Notes: a model not told the origin generated them from the letters alone. A DNA stretch of 64,000 bases from Gonocerus acuteangulatus (GCA_946811695.1 OX328124.1:26250771-26314770); one strand, 5' to 3'; counted from the first letter of the stretch, positions 33,418 to 45,338 are shown. Program-made: numbers and translations.

Positions 33418-34646
33418 CCCTCAACTGGTAACATGTAAATTTTGTACGTTATAAGTAACATGCGTCTGTGAGACGCGTGCATGGGAAAAATGTTTTTGGG
33501 GGCAAATATTTTGAAAAAACTGTGTGCAATGAAGGAATAGATTATTAAAATAATTACAAAAATCATTTCCATCGCTACTTATTAAAATCAGGTCTAAAAA
33601 CAAACACAAATTCATCGCTCTAGGAGCTCAAGTATTGCATACTTTTGTTGAACACTCTAGCCATAATGGATTCAACATTTTATGCTTTTGTATGCTGTTT
33701 GTGTTCTTTTTGAGTGAGGACTTTATCGGCGTGTTTTCTATTTGGGAAAAGGAACACAAATTTCCTGAAGCCAGCTAATTGTTTCTTCCGGTTCTCCAAG
33801 CCCAAGAATACCTCGTCCCATTTTCTTCAGGTCATCTTGGATGTTTAAAAATTTACAAACAACGTGCCTTTTTTTTTTTTTTTTTTTTATCAAACTATTT
33901 ATTAGTGACTTTAGGTAATGATATTTTGTCATTGCTTGTGTAGAATGCCAGAATAATTGGCTACAATTTCATCTAAATTATCAATGAATGATTTTTTTGA
34001 GTTATAAAAATTCCGGTTTATTGTTTGAATGATCTGTGAATTTTGAGTTGCGTCCTCCATTAAATCAAATTTACAGTAACGCTTTTTTTAGTGTGCAAAC
34101 AAAAGAAGCGTCATTTTTTTATGTTTGAACAAAATATTTTTTTTTACATTTTAGAAATTTAGGCGGAATTCACCCTTTTTTTCTTATAATGTCAATGATT
34201 CAAATTATGTTCATCTATTCATTTACTATTTTAAGTAATGAAAACTCATTGACATCAGTAGCTTTGGGAATGAAATGTACAATTGGTTTCGGAATAAAAT
34301 ATAAATAAAGAGGAAAAATAATTAAATGTTGATTTATATGGTTGTTGTAGGTTTGCTGCTTACCGTAGTTGTAGTAAATAACTCGTTTCAGGTAATACAA
34401 GTCTGTGAGACGAACATGAAAATGAGCGCTATTAGTAACACACGTCTACCAGACGCTGTACGTTTTAGTTAGTGCCTTACTACTATCACAAAATACAAGT
34501 GATTGGGTTAAAATTTCACTAGCGTGTTTTACATTATCTAACGTGAGCATAAACTGGGGGTTTAATTTTGCAAATAGCTCTAAGCACCACGATGCGGGAG
34601 AATACTATACCTAGGCGTCTCTCTGACGTATGTTACCAGTTGAGGG
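33418..34646. mobile_element. piggyBac-like element, decayed (1.23 kb)
   Basis: A perfect 17-bp inverted repeat CCCTCAACTGGTAACAT sits at both ends, flanked by TTAA at 33414-33417 and 34647-34650. Subterminal GTCTGTGAGACG-like repeats occur at 33467 and 34406. The minus-strand ORF at 33738-33932 (DDLKKMGRG) may be a transposase remnant but is too short to prove it. Confidence 0.8.
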
Positions 34647-34650
34647 TTAA

Positions 34651-35150
34651 ATTCAATTTTGGTATCTCATCGCTGCAGAGAAAAATCCAACCACGCTGTA
34701 GTAATCCATTTTTGATTGGATAAGAGACTGCATCGGAGGATCCGATTGGATACAGTCACGGGTGCTTCTGAATCCCTGATTCTGGATAGATGTAGCGGAA
34801 TAGTATAGAGCTAATTAAGCGAGGATTAGAACCATTTGACAATTTAATTCGGCCCAAAGCGGGCGACCGAGCGGAAATAACCCCCTCCCCCCTTCTCTCT
34901 TATGGCCTTTGTTAGGACAAATTGTATTTGGCGATGGCTCAATTGTAAGTCACTAATTATCAGAGCAAATAATTATATGGATAATTGCTATTATGTAAAG
35001 ACAGACGGTAATGACATATTGTCTGGTGACTACTTTTGGCAGCCTCATAAAAACATACTTCAATATTTCAACAATTTATTCAATGACTCTCAGTGCACTT
35101 AAAGGGAATACAGACTAACTAAATATAATAATATATAATATAATAATATG
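34651..35150. other. No gene recognised
   Basis: Unassigned sequence. A GC-richer stretch at 34735-34900 contains GGATCCGATTGG but no ORF of note. Confidence 0.4.
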
Positions 35151-35775
35151 AAAAAAAAGTCCGACTCGCAGGAACTGCATAATCTTAGCGCGGTTCCGTT
35201 CTTATCCGAAGTGCGATTAGGAAAGGAATAGTAGCAGCTATCGGTAGGTTTTGATCTGTCGTTAAAAATATAAAATAAAATCTGAAAGAGAAGAAAGCTT
35301 AAAGCGCCACATATGGAAACTGACAGTTTTCTAAGCGGATGGGACTCTCCCGTCATCGCGACGCTCACTCTAGGAAAACTCTATTACCAATATGATTCTT
35401 ATTTTCTCAGCTTTAATGAAATACTCATTCCACCGTTAAATAAACTTAAAAAACAAAAGTGAGGTAAACAGTGACAATATCCCGTTTAAAATAACAAAAC
35501 TAACACTTTCGAAGTTTTAAGCACTTACTTCTCCGACTGACATTGCCCCATCGAAATTTGCTTCAGAATCTATTTTTTAGAGAATTTAGTAAGCTTTTGA
35601 ATGGTTACATCGTACTTCCCACGATTTCTTAACTGTTTTAAAGATATTAAGGGGGGGGGGGGGAAATGGTGCTAATACCTACCGATAGCTGCTATATTCC
35701 TTCACTAATCGCACTTGAGATAAGAACGGAACCGCGCTAAGATGAAGCAGTTCCTGCGGGTCGGACTTTTTTTTT
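35151..35775. mobile_element. Family F1 derivative with two left ends (about 100-bp inverted arms)
   Basis: 35151-35250 (AAAAAAAAGTCCGACTCGCA ... TAGCAGCTATCGGTAGG) is matched in reverse at 35675-35775. Between them lies F1 body sequence that stops at a 13-nt G run (35651-35663). The F1 left terminus has therefore been joined, inverted, to its own body. Confidence 0.75.
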
Positions 35776-36640
35776 GTCAGACAAATTAATGTGTCATGTT
35801 TATATTATAATATAAATATTATGTTTATAAGAAGAGCAAATCACTTTAATTGCAGTGTAAAATATTGTTGCTAGCTAAATCTAAGTATTATATAAGCTCA
35901 TAAGGAAAAAATGGTGCTAATGACTCAGATTTCGATACACCATAAAAGAAAAAAAAAATTAAGGACAATATACAAAGATTCCGAAGTATTTCATGTCTGT
36001 TAATAAAATATTTTATTCTAATCCCAATAACGCAACACTTATACACAAATAAACTTTTTTTAGGTATCTATTTAATACGTATAAAATAAGATTATAATGA
36101 GCAATCCGCTGTGGCATACACCAAGTACTACCACCGTGTGGAGTGCAACTAGTATAGACCGGTACGTCAGCACCACTGTGGTATGTAAACAGCGGCTGTT
36201 CTGATACTGGCAAAAATTAGAAATCCTACATTCCTACAGTTGTTTGGAGGCTTATCTTTATGACCCTAGAAAGGAACTTACAGATGACGAGGGTCCACTG
36301 GGCGATACCTGTACTGGGAATGCACTCCACCCTAAGCCTCCTAGCTCCTCACCTTTGAATTCATATGATTTCGTTCAATGAATTTAAAAAAAAAAAATTA
36401 ATAAATAGATAAAAACTTCTGAAAATAGGGAATACCAAAAACAATTCTAAAGAACGAAATCAACACCAGTACAGTAATCTAGATATTCATAGGGCATCTT
36501 CGAATTCCAAGATACCGTTGAAACAAAATATTGTTTCTATTTATACGTATCCTGTTTTATTGACTAATACATTTGACTACTATAAGCAATCACAAAAATA
36601 ACGAGCAGTGAAAAAAAAAACTGTAGGAAACACACAAAAA
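35776..36640. other. No gene recognised
   Basis: Unassigned sequence. The minus-strand 66-aa ORF at 36013-36213 has no known domain. Confidence 0.4.
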
Positions 36641-37622
36641 GATTCGTTCAAATGAACGAAATTACCTATGTTTTAAGCACTTATTTCTCCAAATATGACC
36701 ATCCCATCGCAAATGTCTTTAAAACATTTTTTGTAGAAAATTTAGTAACCTTTCGAATGGTAACCTTTTGCTTGCTAAGATTCCAAACCGTTTTCGTGAT
36801 ATTAATGAAAATATACGAAGTTCCCAAAACTTTTCATGTCTAAAAATGAAATATTTTATTTTAATCATTCCTTTACTCCAAACGTAACCAAATTTTCAAC
36901 ATATTAGTTTTGATAAAATTCAAACATGCAGAAAATGTTTCAACTGAAGCCCATGATTCTAAGTACCAAAATCAAAGACAAAAAGAACAGTTTGAATAAG
37001 CGAAATCAATTACTTTAATGTTTTAAGCACTTATTTCTCCGATTGACATCGCCTAATCAAAACTTTTATTAGAACCTTTTTTGTAGAGCATTTAGTAAGC
37101 ATTCTAATGGTAATCTTTTGTTTCCCAAGATTCTCAACCTTTTTCGAGATATTAAGGAAAGTATACAAAGTTACCAAAACTTTTCATGTCTGTTCATAAA
37201 ATATTTTATTCTAACCCTTCCTTAACTCCAAACGTAACATAACTTTCAACATATTAGTTTTAATGAAAGTAGAACATGCAGATAATGTTTCAACTGAATC
37301 CCGTGATTCTAAGTACCCAAACCAAAAACGGTATTCAAAAACTATTTTTCCAATTTTCTCGAAAACGGTTAAAGCTATCGCCTTGAAAATGGTTTTATTC
37401 GTTTTCCTAGCCCAAGAAGCCTATAAAAAGAGTACTTACAAGCTTATGAACTCAAAAACGTAAGCGTTACGATTTTTTCTGCGCGAATTTCGCCCCAAAC
37501 GCCATCTTCCAGTGGGCGGATTTTGCTGGTTAACGAACTTGATCTTTCAAATTGGACGACTGATTTTTGTACCAAATTTCATCAAAATCGGACCATCAGG
37601 GAAGCCAGAAATGAGCGAACAG

Positions 37623-37678
<56 letters not shown>

Positions 37679-37813
37679 TTGAACCACCGTTATTTTCGGT
37701 CTCTAGGGGTTCTGAAACGCGAAATTTTCTTGTCGGCACTTCCGGATTGTTTCATTGTATCAACCTTATAAGCGGGGTTCCTCCCTATGGGGGAGGGAGG
37801 AACCGCGCTAAAA
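36641..37813 (+). mobile_element. Family F1 repeat, copy c, with tandem-duplicated body
   Basis: The body segment starting ATGTTTTAAGCACTTATTTC occurs at about 36669 and again at about 37017, a period of about 348 bp. Then come ACGTAAGCGTTACGAT, GTACCAAATTTCATCAAAAT and (TA)n at 37627-37672. The right end has hairpin GGTTCCTCCC/GGGAGGAACC (37776-37804) followed by GCTAAAA (37807-37813). It is non-coding. Confidence 0.65.
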
Positions 37814-37892
37814 TAACATCGAAAAAGTTGAATCACCATAATGGCGTAAAAGTAAAATAAAATAAGTAAATAAATAAAAATAATACTAAAAG

Positions 37893-38093
37893 GAGGCAGT
37901 TAGTGTTAAGGCGTGAGCACTTAACACTCCGTGCCAAGGGTCGGGGGTTCGATTCCCACTATGGGATGGTAGCATTTCTTTATAAAAAAGAAAATGCATC
38001 AGCCCTATCCTGGCTAGAAAAGGGTGGTAACCTATAGGCAACCATTTCTATAATTCTTAGTTATTAATGATGGACGTTAAAATGTAAAAAAAG
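37893..38093 (+). mobile_element. SINE family 2, complete copy
   Basis: A 201-bp element is flanked by the 11-bp duplication AATACTAAAAG (37882-37892 and 38094-38104). The head has a tRNA-like B box GGGTTCGATTCCC. The body has CCTATCCTGGCTAGAAAAGG and GGTAACCTATAGG, and a short A-rich tail. A second copy lies at 61781-61933 in reverse. Confidence 0.82.
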
Positions 38094-38203
38094 AATACTA
38101 AAAGATCACTATGATCGGAAAAAGTCTCTGGGTACAAAAGAGTCAATAACTGGACTCTTTTCATGTCTCCCGGCGTTCATCCGCAAGTATGAACTCTATA
38201 GAG

Positions 38204-39720
38204 TTGGACATAGACAGAGCCCTAGCCCGTGAAACGACTTCCTCCCCTGGCTTTATCTAGTAGAGAACTTGTAGAATCTCAGTGATTTCCATTGTATGCC
38301 ATGGATAGGTTGAAAGGGCGATAGTACTCCTGACTCTACACTTCCATACTAGTTCTAGTTTGGACGGGATAACGTCACTCCAGGGAAATGGCGTACACTA
38401 CTTCAAAACAGTAGTTGGACATAGACAGAGCCCTAGCCCATGAAACGACTTCCTCCCCTGGCATTATCTAGTAGAGAACTTGTAGAATCTCAGTGATTGA
38501 CTTCCTCCCCTGGCATTATCTAGTAGAGAACTTGTAGAATCTCAGTGATTGACTTCCTCCCCTGGCATTATCTAGTAGAGAACTTGTAGAATCTCAGTGA
38601 TTGACTTCCTCCCCTGGAATTATCTAGTAGAGAACTTGTAGAATCTCAGTGATTTCCATTGTATACCATGGATAGGTTGAAAGGGCGATAGTACTCCTGA
38701 CTCTACACTTCCATACTAGTTCTAGTTTGGACGGGATAACGTCACTCCAGGGAAATGGAGTACACTACTTCAAAACAGTAGTTGGACATAGACAGAGCCC
38801 TAGCCCGTGAAACGACTTCCTCCCCTGGCATTATCTAGTAGAGAACTTGTAGAATCTCAGTGATTGACTTCCTCCCCTGGCTTTATCTAGTAGAGAACTT
38901 GTAGAATCTCAGTGATTGACTTCCTCCCCTGGCTTTATCTAGTAGAGAACTTGTAGAATCTCAGTGATTGACTTCCTCCCCTGGCATTATCTAGTAGAGA
39001 ACTTGTAGAATCTCAGTGATTGACTTCCTCCCCTGGCTTTATCTAGTAGAGAACTTGTAGAATCTCAGTGATTGACTTCCTCCCCTGGCATTATCTAGTA
39101 GAGAACTTGTAGAATCTCAGTGATTGACTTCCTCCCCTGGCATTATCTAGTAGAGAACTTGTAGAATCTCAGTGATTGACTTCCTCCCCTGGCATTATCT
39201 AGTAGAGAACTTGTAGAATCTCAGTGATTGACTTCCTCCCCTGGCTTTATCTAGTAGAGAACTTGTAGAATCTCAGTGATTGACTTCCTCCCCTGGCATT
39301 ATCTAGTAGAGAACTTGTAGAATCTCAGTGATTGACTTCCTCCCCTGGCTTTATCTAGTAGAGAACTTGTAGAATCTCAGTGATTGACTTCCTCCCCTGG
39401 CATTATCTAGTAGAGAACTTGTAGAATCTCAGTGATTGACTTCCTCCCCTGGCATTATCTAGTAGAGAACTTGTAGAATCTCAGTGATTGACTTCCTCCC
39501 CTGGCATTATCTAGTAGAGAACTTGTAGAATCTCAGTGATTGACTTCCTCCCCTGGAATTATCTAGTAGAGAACTTGTAGAATCTCAGTGATTTCCATTG
39601 TATACCATGGATAGGTTGAAAGGGCGATAGTACTCCTGACTCTACACTTCCATACTAGTTCTAGTTTGGACGGGATAACTTCACTCCAGGGAAATGGAGT
39701 ACACTACTTCAAAACAATAA
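38204..39720 (+). repeat. Nested minisatellite: 52-bp units inside three 211-bp blocks
   Basis: The 52-bp unit contains GACTTCCTCCCCTGG and CTAGTAGAGAACTTGTAG. Three blocks begin with TTGGACATAGACAGAGCCC at 38204, 38415 and 38782. They hold 1, 4 and 15 unit copies and end with the same flank (TTTCCATTGTAT ... TTCAAAACA). The last unit of blocks 2 and 3 shares the variant GGAATTA. It has no ORF. Confidence 0.93.
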
Positions 39721-39767
39721 CTTTACAAGGTCAACTGTTGGTATTTAGTACATTTTTCAAGGTATTT

Positions 39768-40635
39768 TCCTGTTTTCCACGTTGGAGTAACCCTCCATCA
39801 TGGGAGTTTATTTAAAGTACGAGTGCCATCCTTTTGGATACTGCACGTATTTTGATTACGTACATATATGTATAAGTCATTTTAATTTAATATTTAACAC
39901 AATATTGAATAATAATAAAAAAGAAAAACTAACAAAAAAAAACAAAGAAAAAAAACAAATAAAGAAATATATACATATGTAATAAGTTACATATGTGTAC
40001 AATCAGATGATTTCATTGAATGTTGCAAGGTCCAAATTCTTAATAAATGCATCAAATTCTTTAAAATATGTAAGTAGTAAGTCAGGTTTGTGAGTGGGCC
40101 AAGTTCCGTCCTGTAAGGTAATGTCCTTAATCATTTTTGTCCTTGGTCCGTCCAGTAATGTACAGTCATACAGGAGGTGGTCGTAAGTCTGTTAAGTTGA
40201 ATTGTCGCATTTACATGTGTTATTAGTGATTAGTTTAAATTTGTATAAATAACTTTTCGTCGGTCCATTTCCTGATATAAATTGTGTTACTTTAAAGTTG
40301 TTTAGTGTTAATTTTTGTCTCTTGAGTATTGTAGGTATGTATTTGTGTAAATGTCTTCCTTTAGTTGTGTTCGTCCATCTTTCGTCCCATTTTTACCATT
40401 TCAGAGTACGTTGGCACGTTTCTCTTAACTGTCGAGGTTAATTTCTTCTCTTCAACGGTTTTCTTCAGTTCTTCATTTGTCTCAATCAATTTTTCAATAC
40501 ACTCGCGTGCTTTAAGTAAAATATCAGTGGCTTTAATCTTAATTTCGGCTTTTGAACATTTAGAATCGTATATAAATGAAATAAAAGGAATGAGTTCTCC
40601 TAGGAATTACTCACCTGTCGCCATCTTGTCAGCGA
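39768..40635 (-). mobile_element. Element D1: internally deleted non-LTR element (868 bp)
   Basis: It is flanked by the 16-bp duplication ATTTTTCAAGGTATTT (39752-39767 and 40636-40651). On the minus strand it starts 11 nt before an ATG inside CAAGATGGCG. It then holds the N-terminal part of an ORF1 and jumps near 40390-40400 to the last part of ORF2 and the 3' UTR. It ends with a stem-loop of loop GGTTA (39777-39803). It is a short internally deleted element, mobilised in trans by inference. Confidence 0.85.
40003..40624 (-). pseudogene. ORF1 head joined to ORF2 tail in element D1
   Basis: From ATG 40624 the ORF1-like part has an early in-frame TAA (40607-40609). It then reads a charged helical stretch (KARECIEKLIETNEELKKTV) and ends near a YSEM motif comparable with KSYSDIL of element A. 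The downstream half matches the C-terminal region of the D2 ORF2 (cysteine finger, then stop at 40003-40005). No functional protein is expected. Confidence 0.7.
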
Positions 40636-40651
40636 ATTTTTCAAGGTATTT

Positions 40652-40781
40652 GTTATAGGAATGATTGAGACCTTTATAGTCCAGGGCACATCTTCAGTTA
40701 GACGTCAAGAGAGCACAAGCTAATTTTTTGGAACTACTCAAATAACAATAATTGACGTATGTGTAAATCTAAAAATTCCCA

Positions 40782-40815
<34 letters not shown>

Positions 40816-42003
40816 CAAAGTTAGGAAAAATCAAAACATCAAGATTTTTCGTAATTCAATCTTTTAAAACTTCGAAAGTATTTTTTCTAGAAAATGTCTT
40901 AAATCATCAAATGATTTGCTATCAAATTTCCCATAATGCTTAAAAAATATTTATAAATAAAATTTATTCGCGATTTTGTAACAAAATATATGAAAAATAG
41001 ATTAGAGAATAGATATATTTTATTTTTTAATATTGTATTACTTCTGTGATCAAACTAAACGCTAAATTAAATTGGTTTTGATAGCTTTTGCATGATAATT
41101 TAAAAATTTATGGGTGACAAAATTTCAATAACTTTTTCATATTTTTGCTAAAAGCTCCATATATTTGAAATATTTTTAGAAACAAAACTAAAGCACTGAA
41201 TCATTCCAAATAATTTTACAGATTGAATGTCGGTCAATTTGAACGGTCTGTGTAATTTTTTTAAGCAACTTCTGGGGTCTCCCCGTGGTCTAGTGGGTAA
41301 CGCCTTTGATTTTCATGTGGGAGATAGCAGCGTTTTTTTGCAAATAACAAAAATTGGTTGGATGAAGAGATGAACTTCGAAGTTCAACTGTGCCCATGGA
41401 CTTATATAACAGGGGCAGCAGCCCCCCCCCCTGACATCGGTAAAAATGTTTTTAAATCGGTATAAGTTTTTCACTTATTCTCCTGGCAATCCTCTTTGAT
41501 TCTATTTTTAATTAATAAAATTGTTTTATTTTAGAATGACGTGTCTTGATTGGTCGAATCAGATGTAAAATCCACAAAAAATAATTCAGCGAGAGTCGTG
41601 AAACGACACATTGTGCGCCGGAGAAATAATCACATCTCAGCTCGTTGTCGGCGCTACTGTTAGAAACTGCTTAAAAATATCAATTTTTCAATAAATAATA
41701 GAAAATTATGGAAAATTGTTTTCCAATTTCTTTGACATATTTTTATAGTTTCTAACATGAAAAATTTCTTGGTTGTGAGAAAAGTACGTAAAAGTGATGT
41801 TGTCAATGTTTCTCATATATTGCGAAAAAAATGTTCTGATCATTTTCCGATTTCAATTATTGTTATTTGACATACGTTCGGAAGATATTCCTGCAAAAGT
41901 TAGCATGTCCTTTCTCAACATTCGAATATAGCTACTTCTTTATAATGAGCCCCGAATTAACATCTTGTAAATCGAGGCAAGGAGAATATTAACTGCTGAA
42001 GGG
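40652..42003. other. No gene recognised; poly(T) and a SINE head
   Basis: A long T run lies at about 40786-40815. A plus-strand SINE family 1 head (GGGGTCTCCCCGTGGTCTAG) lies at 41274-41330 without body. The rest is AT-rich. Confidence 0.5.
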
Positions 42004-42123
42004 GCGAACGGTCATAGGCTCGTTGAATAAACCAATCCCGGTGGATCAGCGAAGTTAAGCAACGTCGGGCAGTAGTTAATGGTTGACAACCAGTTAATTG
42101 TTGACTGACCATGTGCTGTTGGC
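42004..42123 (+). ncRNA. 5S rRNA-like sequence (pseudogene or SINE head)
   Basis: The start (GGTCAT, CGTTGAATA) and the box A region GAAGTTAAGCAACGTCGGGC match animal 5S rRNA closely. The end TGTGCTGTTGGC corresponds to the 5S 3' terminus. The box C region (expected near 42070-42105) is altered, with GTTAAT..GTTGAC repeated. That argues for a pseudogene or a 5S-derived SINE rather than an active gene. Confidence 0.6.
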
Positions 42124-42775
42124 ATTATAAAAGGGTGGCCTCCTGTAGACAGCCCGGTGTTAATTCCCCGATTGTTGAAACACCGTCAAAAAAAGTGTTA
42201 ACATACGAGAGCAATGCTCTCAGGCTTTAATGATCTTTTGAGAGCAGACAGTAAGACTTTGTTCAACCCGAAATAATGAGTAACCGTTCGATTTAAAGTG
42301 CAGTGCTTACTATTTCTAGACTAGATACGGTTACTTCCCTGAGGGATTTCCCTACTGCCGTACTGTCTGTCTCCTGCCGCATTACTGCTCCCAGGGGAGA
42401 AATGAGACACGTGGCCCTGGATTATTTGGGGGATAGTCTCTCTCTCAACTAGCGGCAGTCGGGTATAAACACTCTCTCCAATTCCCCGGAAGGCTGTCGT
42501 CACGATCTAATGTCACGACGTCAGTCGCACGACAGGATTCTGACAGCCTAAGGAGAGTGAAAATGAAATGTCAGTCATGTCATGAAAAATATCAATGCGT
42601 AGGAAAAATGAAGAACATGAAAATGCTGTGAACATTCGTTGATTTACGTTATGTCAATGATTCTTGTCATCAAGCCTAAATTGGAACATTTATTAGCTTC
42701 AAGCGATGAATCGATATTGTAATAAAATAAAATTTTGGTACAACAATGAGCTGATGACAAGTAAATCGATCTAAC
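42124..42775. other. GC-richer sequence without recognised gene
   Basis: Directly after the 5S-like part, CCCGGTGTTAATTCCCCG may be the body of the same element. At 42310-42550 composition is balanced. The 60-aa minus-strand ORF there matches nothing I know. Confidence 0.35.
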
Positions 42776-44235
42776 AAAAAAGCCCGACTCGCAGGAACTG
42801 CGTCATCTTAGCGCGGTTACGTACATCTCGAAGAAATGGAATAAATTAGCATTACAAATCACAGGAAACTGACAGTCGCCAACTTACACAGAAGTGGATA
42901 ATTCTTAATCTGTATAAGTCAATACAATTATGTACTGAAAACGTACTTACTCTTTGACTACTGCTGAGAAGGCTCTTCTTAACAACCAAAAAATCGTTGT
43001 CATTTTAAGTATCTTGTTTTACTAGAAAATTCGTCTTACTGTTATAATCAACTGTAAATATGTGCTTCATGGCGAATAAAATTCCATTCTGTCGTGGGTT
43101 AAATCTTTCTTTAAAATAAGAAATAACGATAATTTCAGTTGGAGGCTATGAGGAAGGTTATATAGACAGCAGAATTCAAAACAAACTACGTCATCATGAT
43201 TAGCCACAGCCATCTTGTTTACCACAGCCACTCCAAACTTATTATTACCAATACCTTTCACCGTTTCTTAGCTTATTTTACTACTATACTAATTTTTCTG
43301 ATAAATGCAATTTAAAACAAGAAAAAAAAACAATTAAAAAGTGAGATAAACAAAGAGAAAACCCCTTTCAAAACAACAAAACATTTTTTAAGTTTTAAGC
43401 GCTTATATCTCTGATTGACGTTGCCCAATCAAATATTGCTTCAGAACCTTTTTTGTAGAGAATTTAGTAAGCATTCGAATGGTCACCTTACACTTAGCAC
43501 GATTTCCAAACCGTTATCGAGATATTTACGAAAAATGTATGAAGATCCGAAAACTTTTCATGTCTATTAATAACATTTTTTTTTTCGCATACTTCCTTAA
43601 CACCAAATATAACCAAAATTTAAACATCTTAGTTGGGATTAATTTCCAAGTTGTAGAAAATATTTCATTTGAATCCCGCGATTCTAAGTACTCACAAAAA
43701 TATAATGACTTACAACAATATTGATTCCACTTTTCTCAGGAACGGTTGCAGATATCGCCTTAAAAATGGTTTCATTCGTTTTCTTATGTTAAGAAACCTA
43801 TAAAACAAGTACCTGCAAGCATATAAACACAATAACGTAAGCGTTGCGATTTTTTTTGCTCGAATTTCCCCCAAACACTATCTTCTAGTGGGCGGATTCT
43901 GCTGGTTAACGAACTTGACCTTTCAAATTAGACGACAGATTTTTGTACCAAATTTCGTTAAAATCGGACCATTTTTGAGCTTGCTAGAGCGCGAACAGAC
44001 AAGCGTATATATATATATGTTTGATGTTAATTTTCGTCGCTGGGATAGTATTTTTAGATGGAACGGCATTTTTCTCCAGCGGTGGTACTCCTCCTCACTT
44101 CTTCCCGGAATATTTCGATGGATTCATCTCCATCTTCTTGAGTACCTGGCTGAAGAAGATGGAGATGAATCCATCGAAATATTCCGGGAAGAAGTGAGGA
44201 GGAGTACCATCGCTGGAGAAAAATGCCGTACCATC

Positions 44236-44269
<34 letters not shown>

Positions 44270-44406
44270 AATTTGGGCCACCTATATTTTCGTGATCTAT
44301 AGGGTCTGAAACGTGAAAGTTTCTAGTCGGCACTTCCGGAATGCGTCATGAGGTCAACCTCATAAGCGGGTTCTCCCTATGGAGATAGGGAGTAACCGCG
44401 CTAAAA
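42776..44406 (+). mobile_element. Family F1 Helitron-like repeat, full-length copy d
   Basis: The left end AAAAAAGCCCGACTCGCAGG has subterminal TTAGCGCGGTT. The body is at 43380-43990. A (TA)n tract now holds the foldback element. The right end has hairpin GGTTCTCCC/GGGAGTAACC followed by GCGCTAAAA (44398-44406). It is non-coding. Confidence 0.65.
44021..44239. mobile_element. Foldback element, copy 2 (short form)
   Basis: Same left segment as copy 1 (TTGATGTTA.TTTTCGTCGC). The arms are 44051-44139 and 44153-44239 with a 13-nt loop. It lacks the unique middle of copy 1 and sits in a (TA)n tract within F1 copy d. Confidence 0.8.
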
Positions 44407-45119
44407 CGACCATCGTGTTCCGATGTGAAGACTCAACTGGTTAGTGATCTGATCCATCGGTGTTAGATAATTTGGACGAGATTAGCTTAGTGTAAAATAC
44501 TTGACTAATTTTCTGATGGACCACAGTATCTTATAATATCACGGAAATAAACATGTTATTACCTTTATTTATTTGATGTTTTTTCACTCGAGAATTCCAA
44601 TCACATTTTAAAATTGAGATTTAATCTCTGTCCTGAGTATACGGTTGGAAAGCTGATTAACTTTTACAAGTTTTGTGAGATTCGGCAGTCTGCAGGGTTT
44701 ATTTTGGAGGAGTAGTGATTTTCGAAATGTTGTCGCTAATCAGGAAGTTTTGTTAATTTTTACTTTTGGAATTGCTATTGCGGTCTTAATGAGATAATTG
44801 TGAACATTGTGTTTTACCCTTAAAGAACATGTAATGCTGATTTTAAAAATGAATTGTTGAGAAAAAAATGTGTAGTAGCAGAGAAAATTGGAGTTGTACT
44901 ACAAAAAACACGAGTTTCTCTAAAGAACCTTTAAATTGGTATATTTCTGGAACGGAGTGAGATAGAAATGTGTGGTTGTTGGTGTTGAACTACGTTTTTT
45001 GTCTAGTTTCACTCCCTGAAGGATTGTCATTAACTTGCGATAGACCCTTTATACACGTTCGGGCGACCGGCGGACTGTTCAGGCCTAACTGACAGGCCTG
45101 CCTGACCGAGTGCCACCCG
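44407..45119. other. No gene recognised
   Basis: Unassigned AT-rich sequence, with GC-richer DNA at 45050-45115. Confidence 0.4.
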
Positions 45120-45265
45120 CTTAAGTAATCACGTCTTGTGCAGTCTGTCAGTATGTGTTTTATTGTTAGAGGTATGTTTCACTGTCTGCAAGTATTTTTT
45201 TTTTATTCATTAAAAAAATAGCGAGTAAAGTATGTCCGATTCTCAATCAACATAAAACTACTTCA
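45120..45265 (-). pseudogene. Non-LTR ORF2 tail (fragment C3)
   Basis: On the minus strand the words for LTIKHILTDC are readable (complement of GCAGTCTGTCAGTATGTG ...), as in fragments C1 and C4. The rest is frameshifted. Confidence 0.5.
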
Positions 45266-45338
45266 TCTCATCTCACATCCCGTGAGCTAGTTGGCTCCAT
45301 TAGAGCAACTCAAGGATTTTCAAAATCTCAGGACAAAA

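Noticed and set aside
42321..42503. 60-aa minus-strand ORF as a gene
   Set aside because: No homology recognised; short and isolated; may be part of the 5S-linked repeat.
43190..43210. Another GCCATCTTG motif as a LINE 5' end
   Set aside because: It lies inside F1 copy d without an adjacent ORF1; the core is incomplete (no CG before CCATCTTG), so probably chance.
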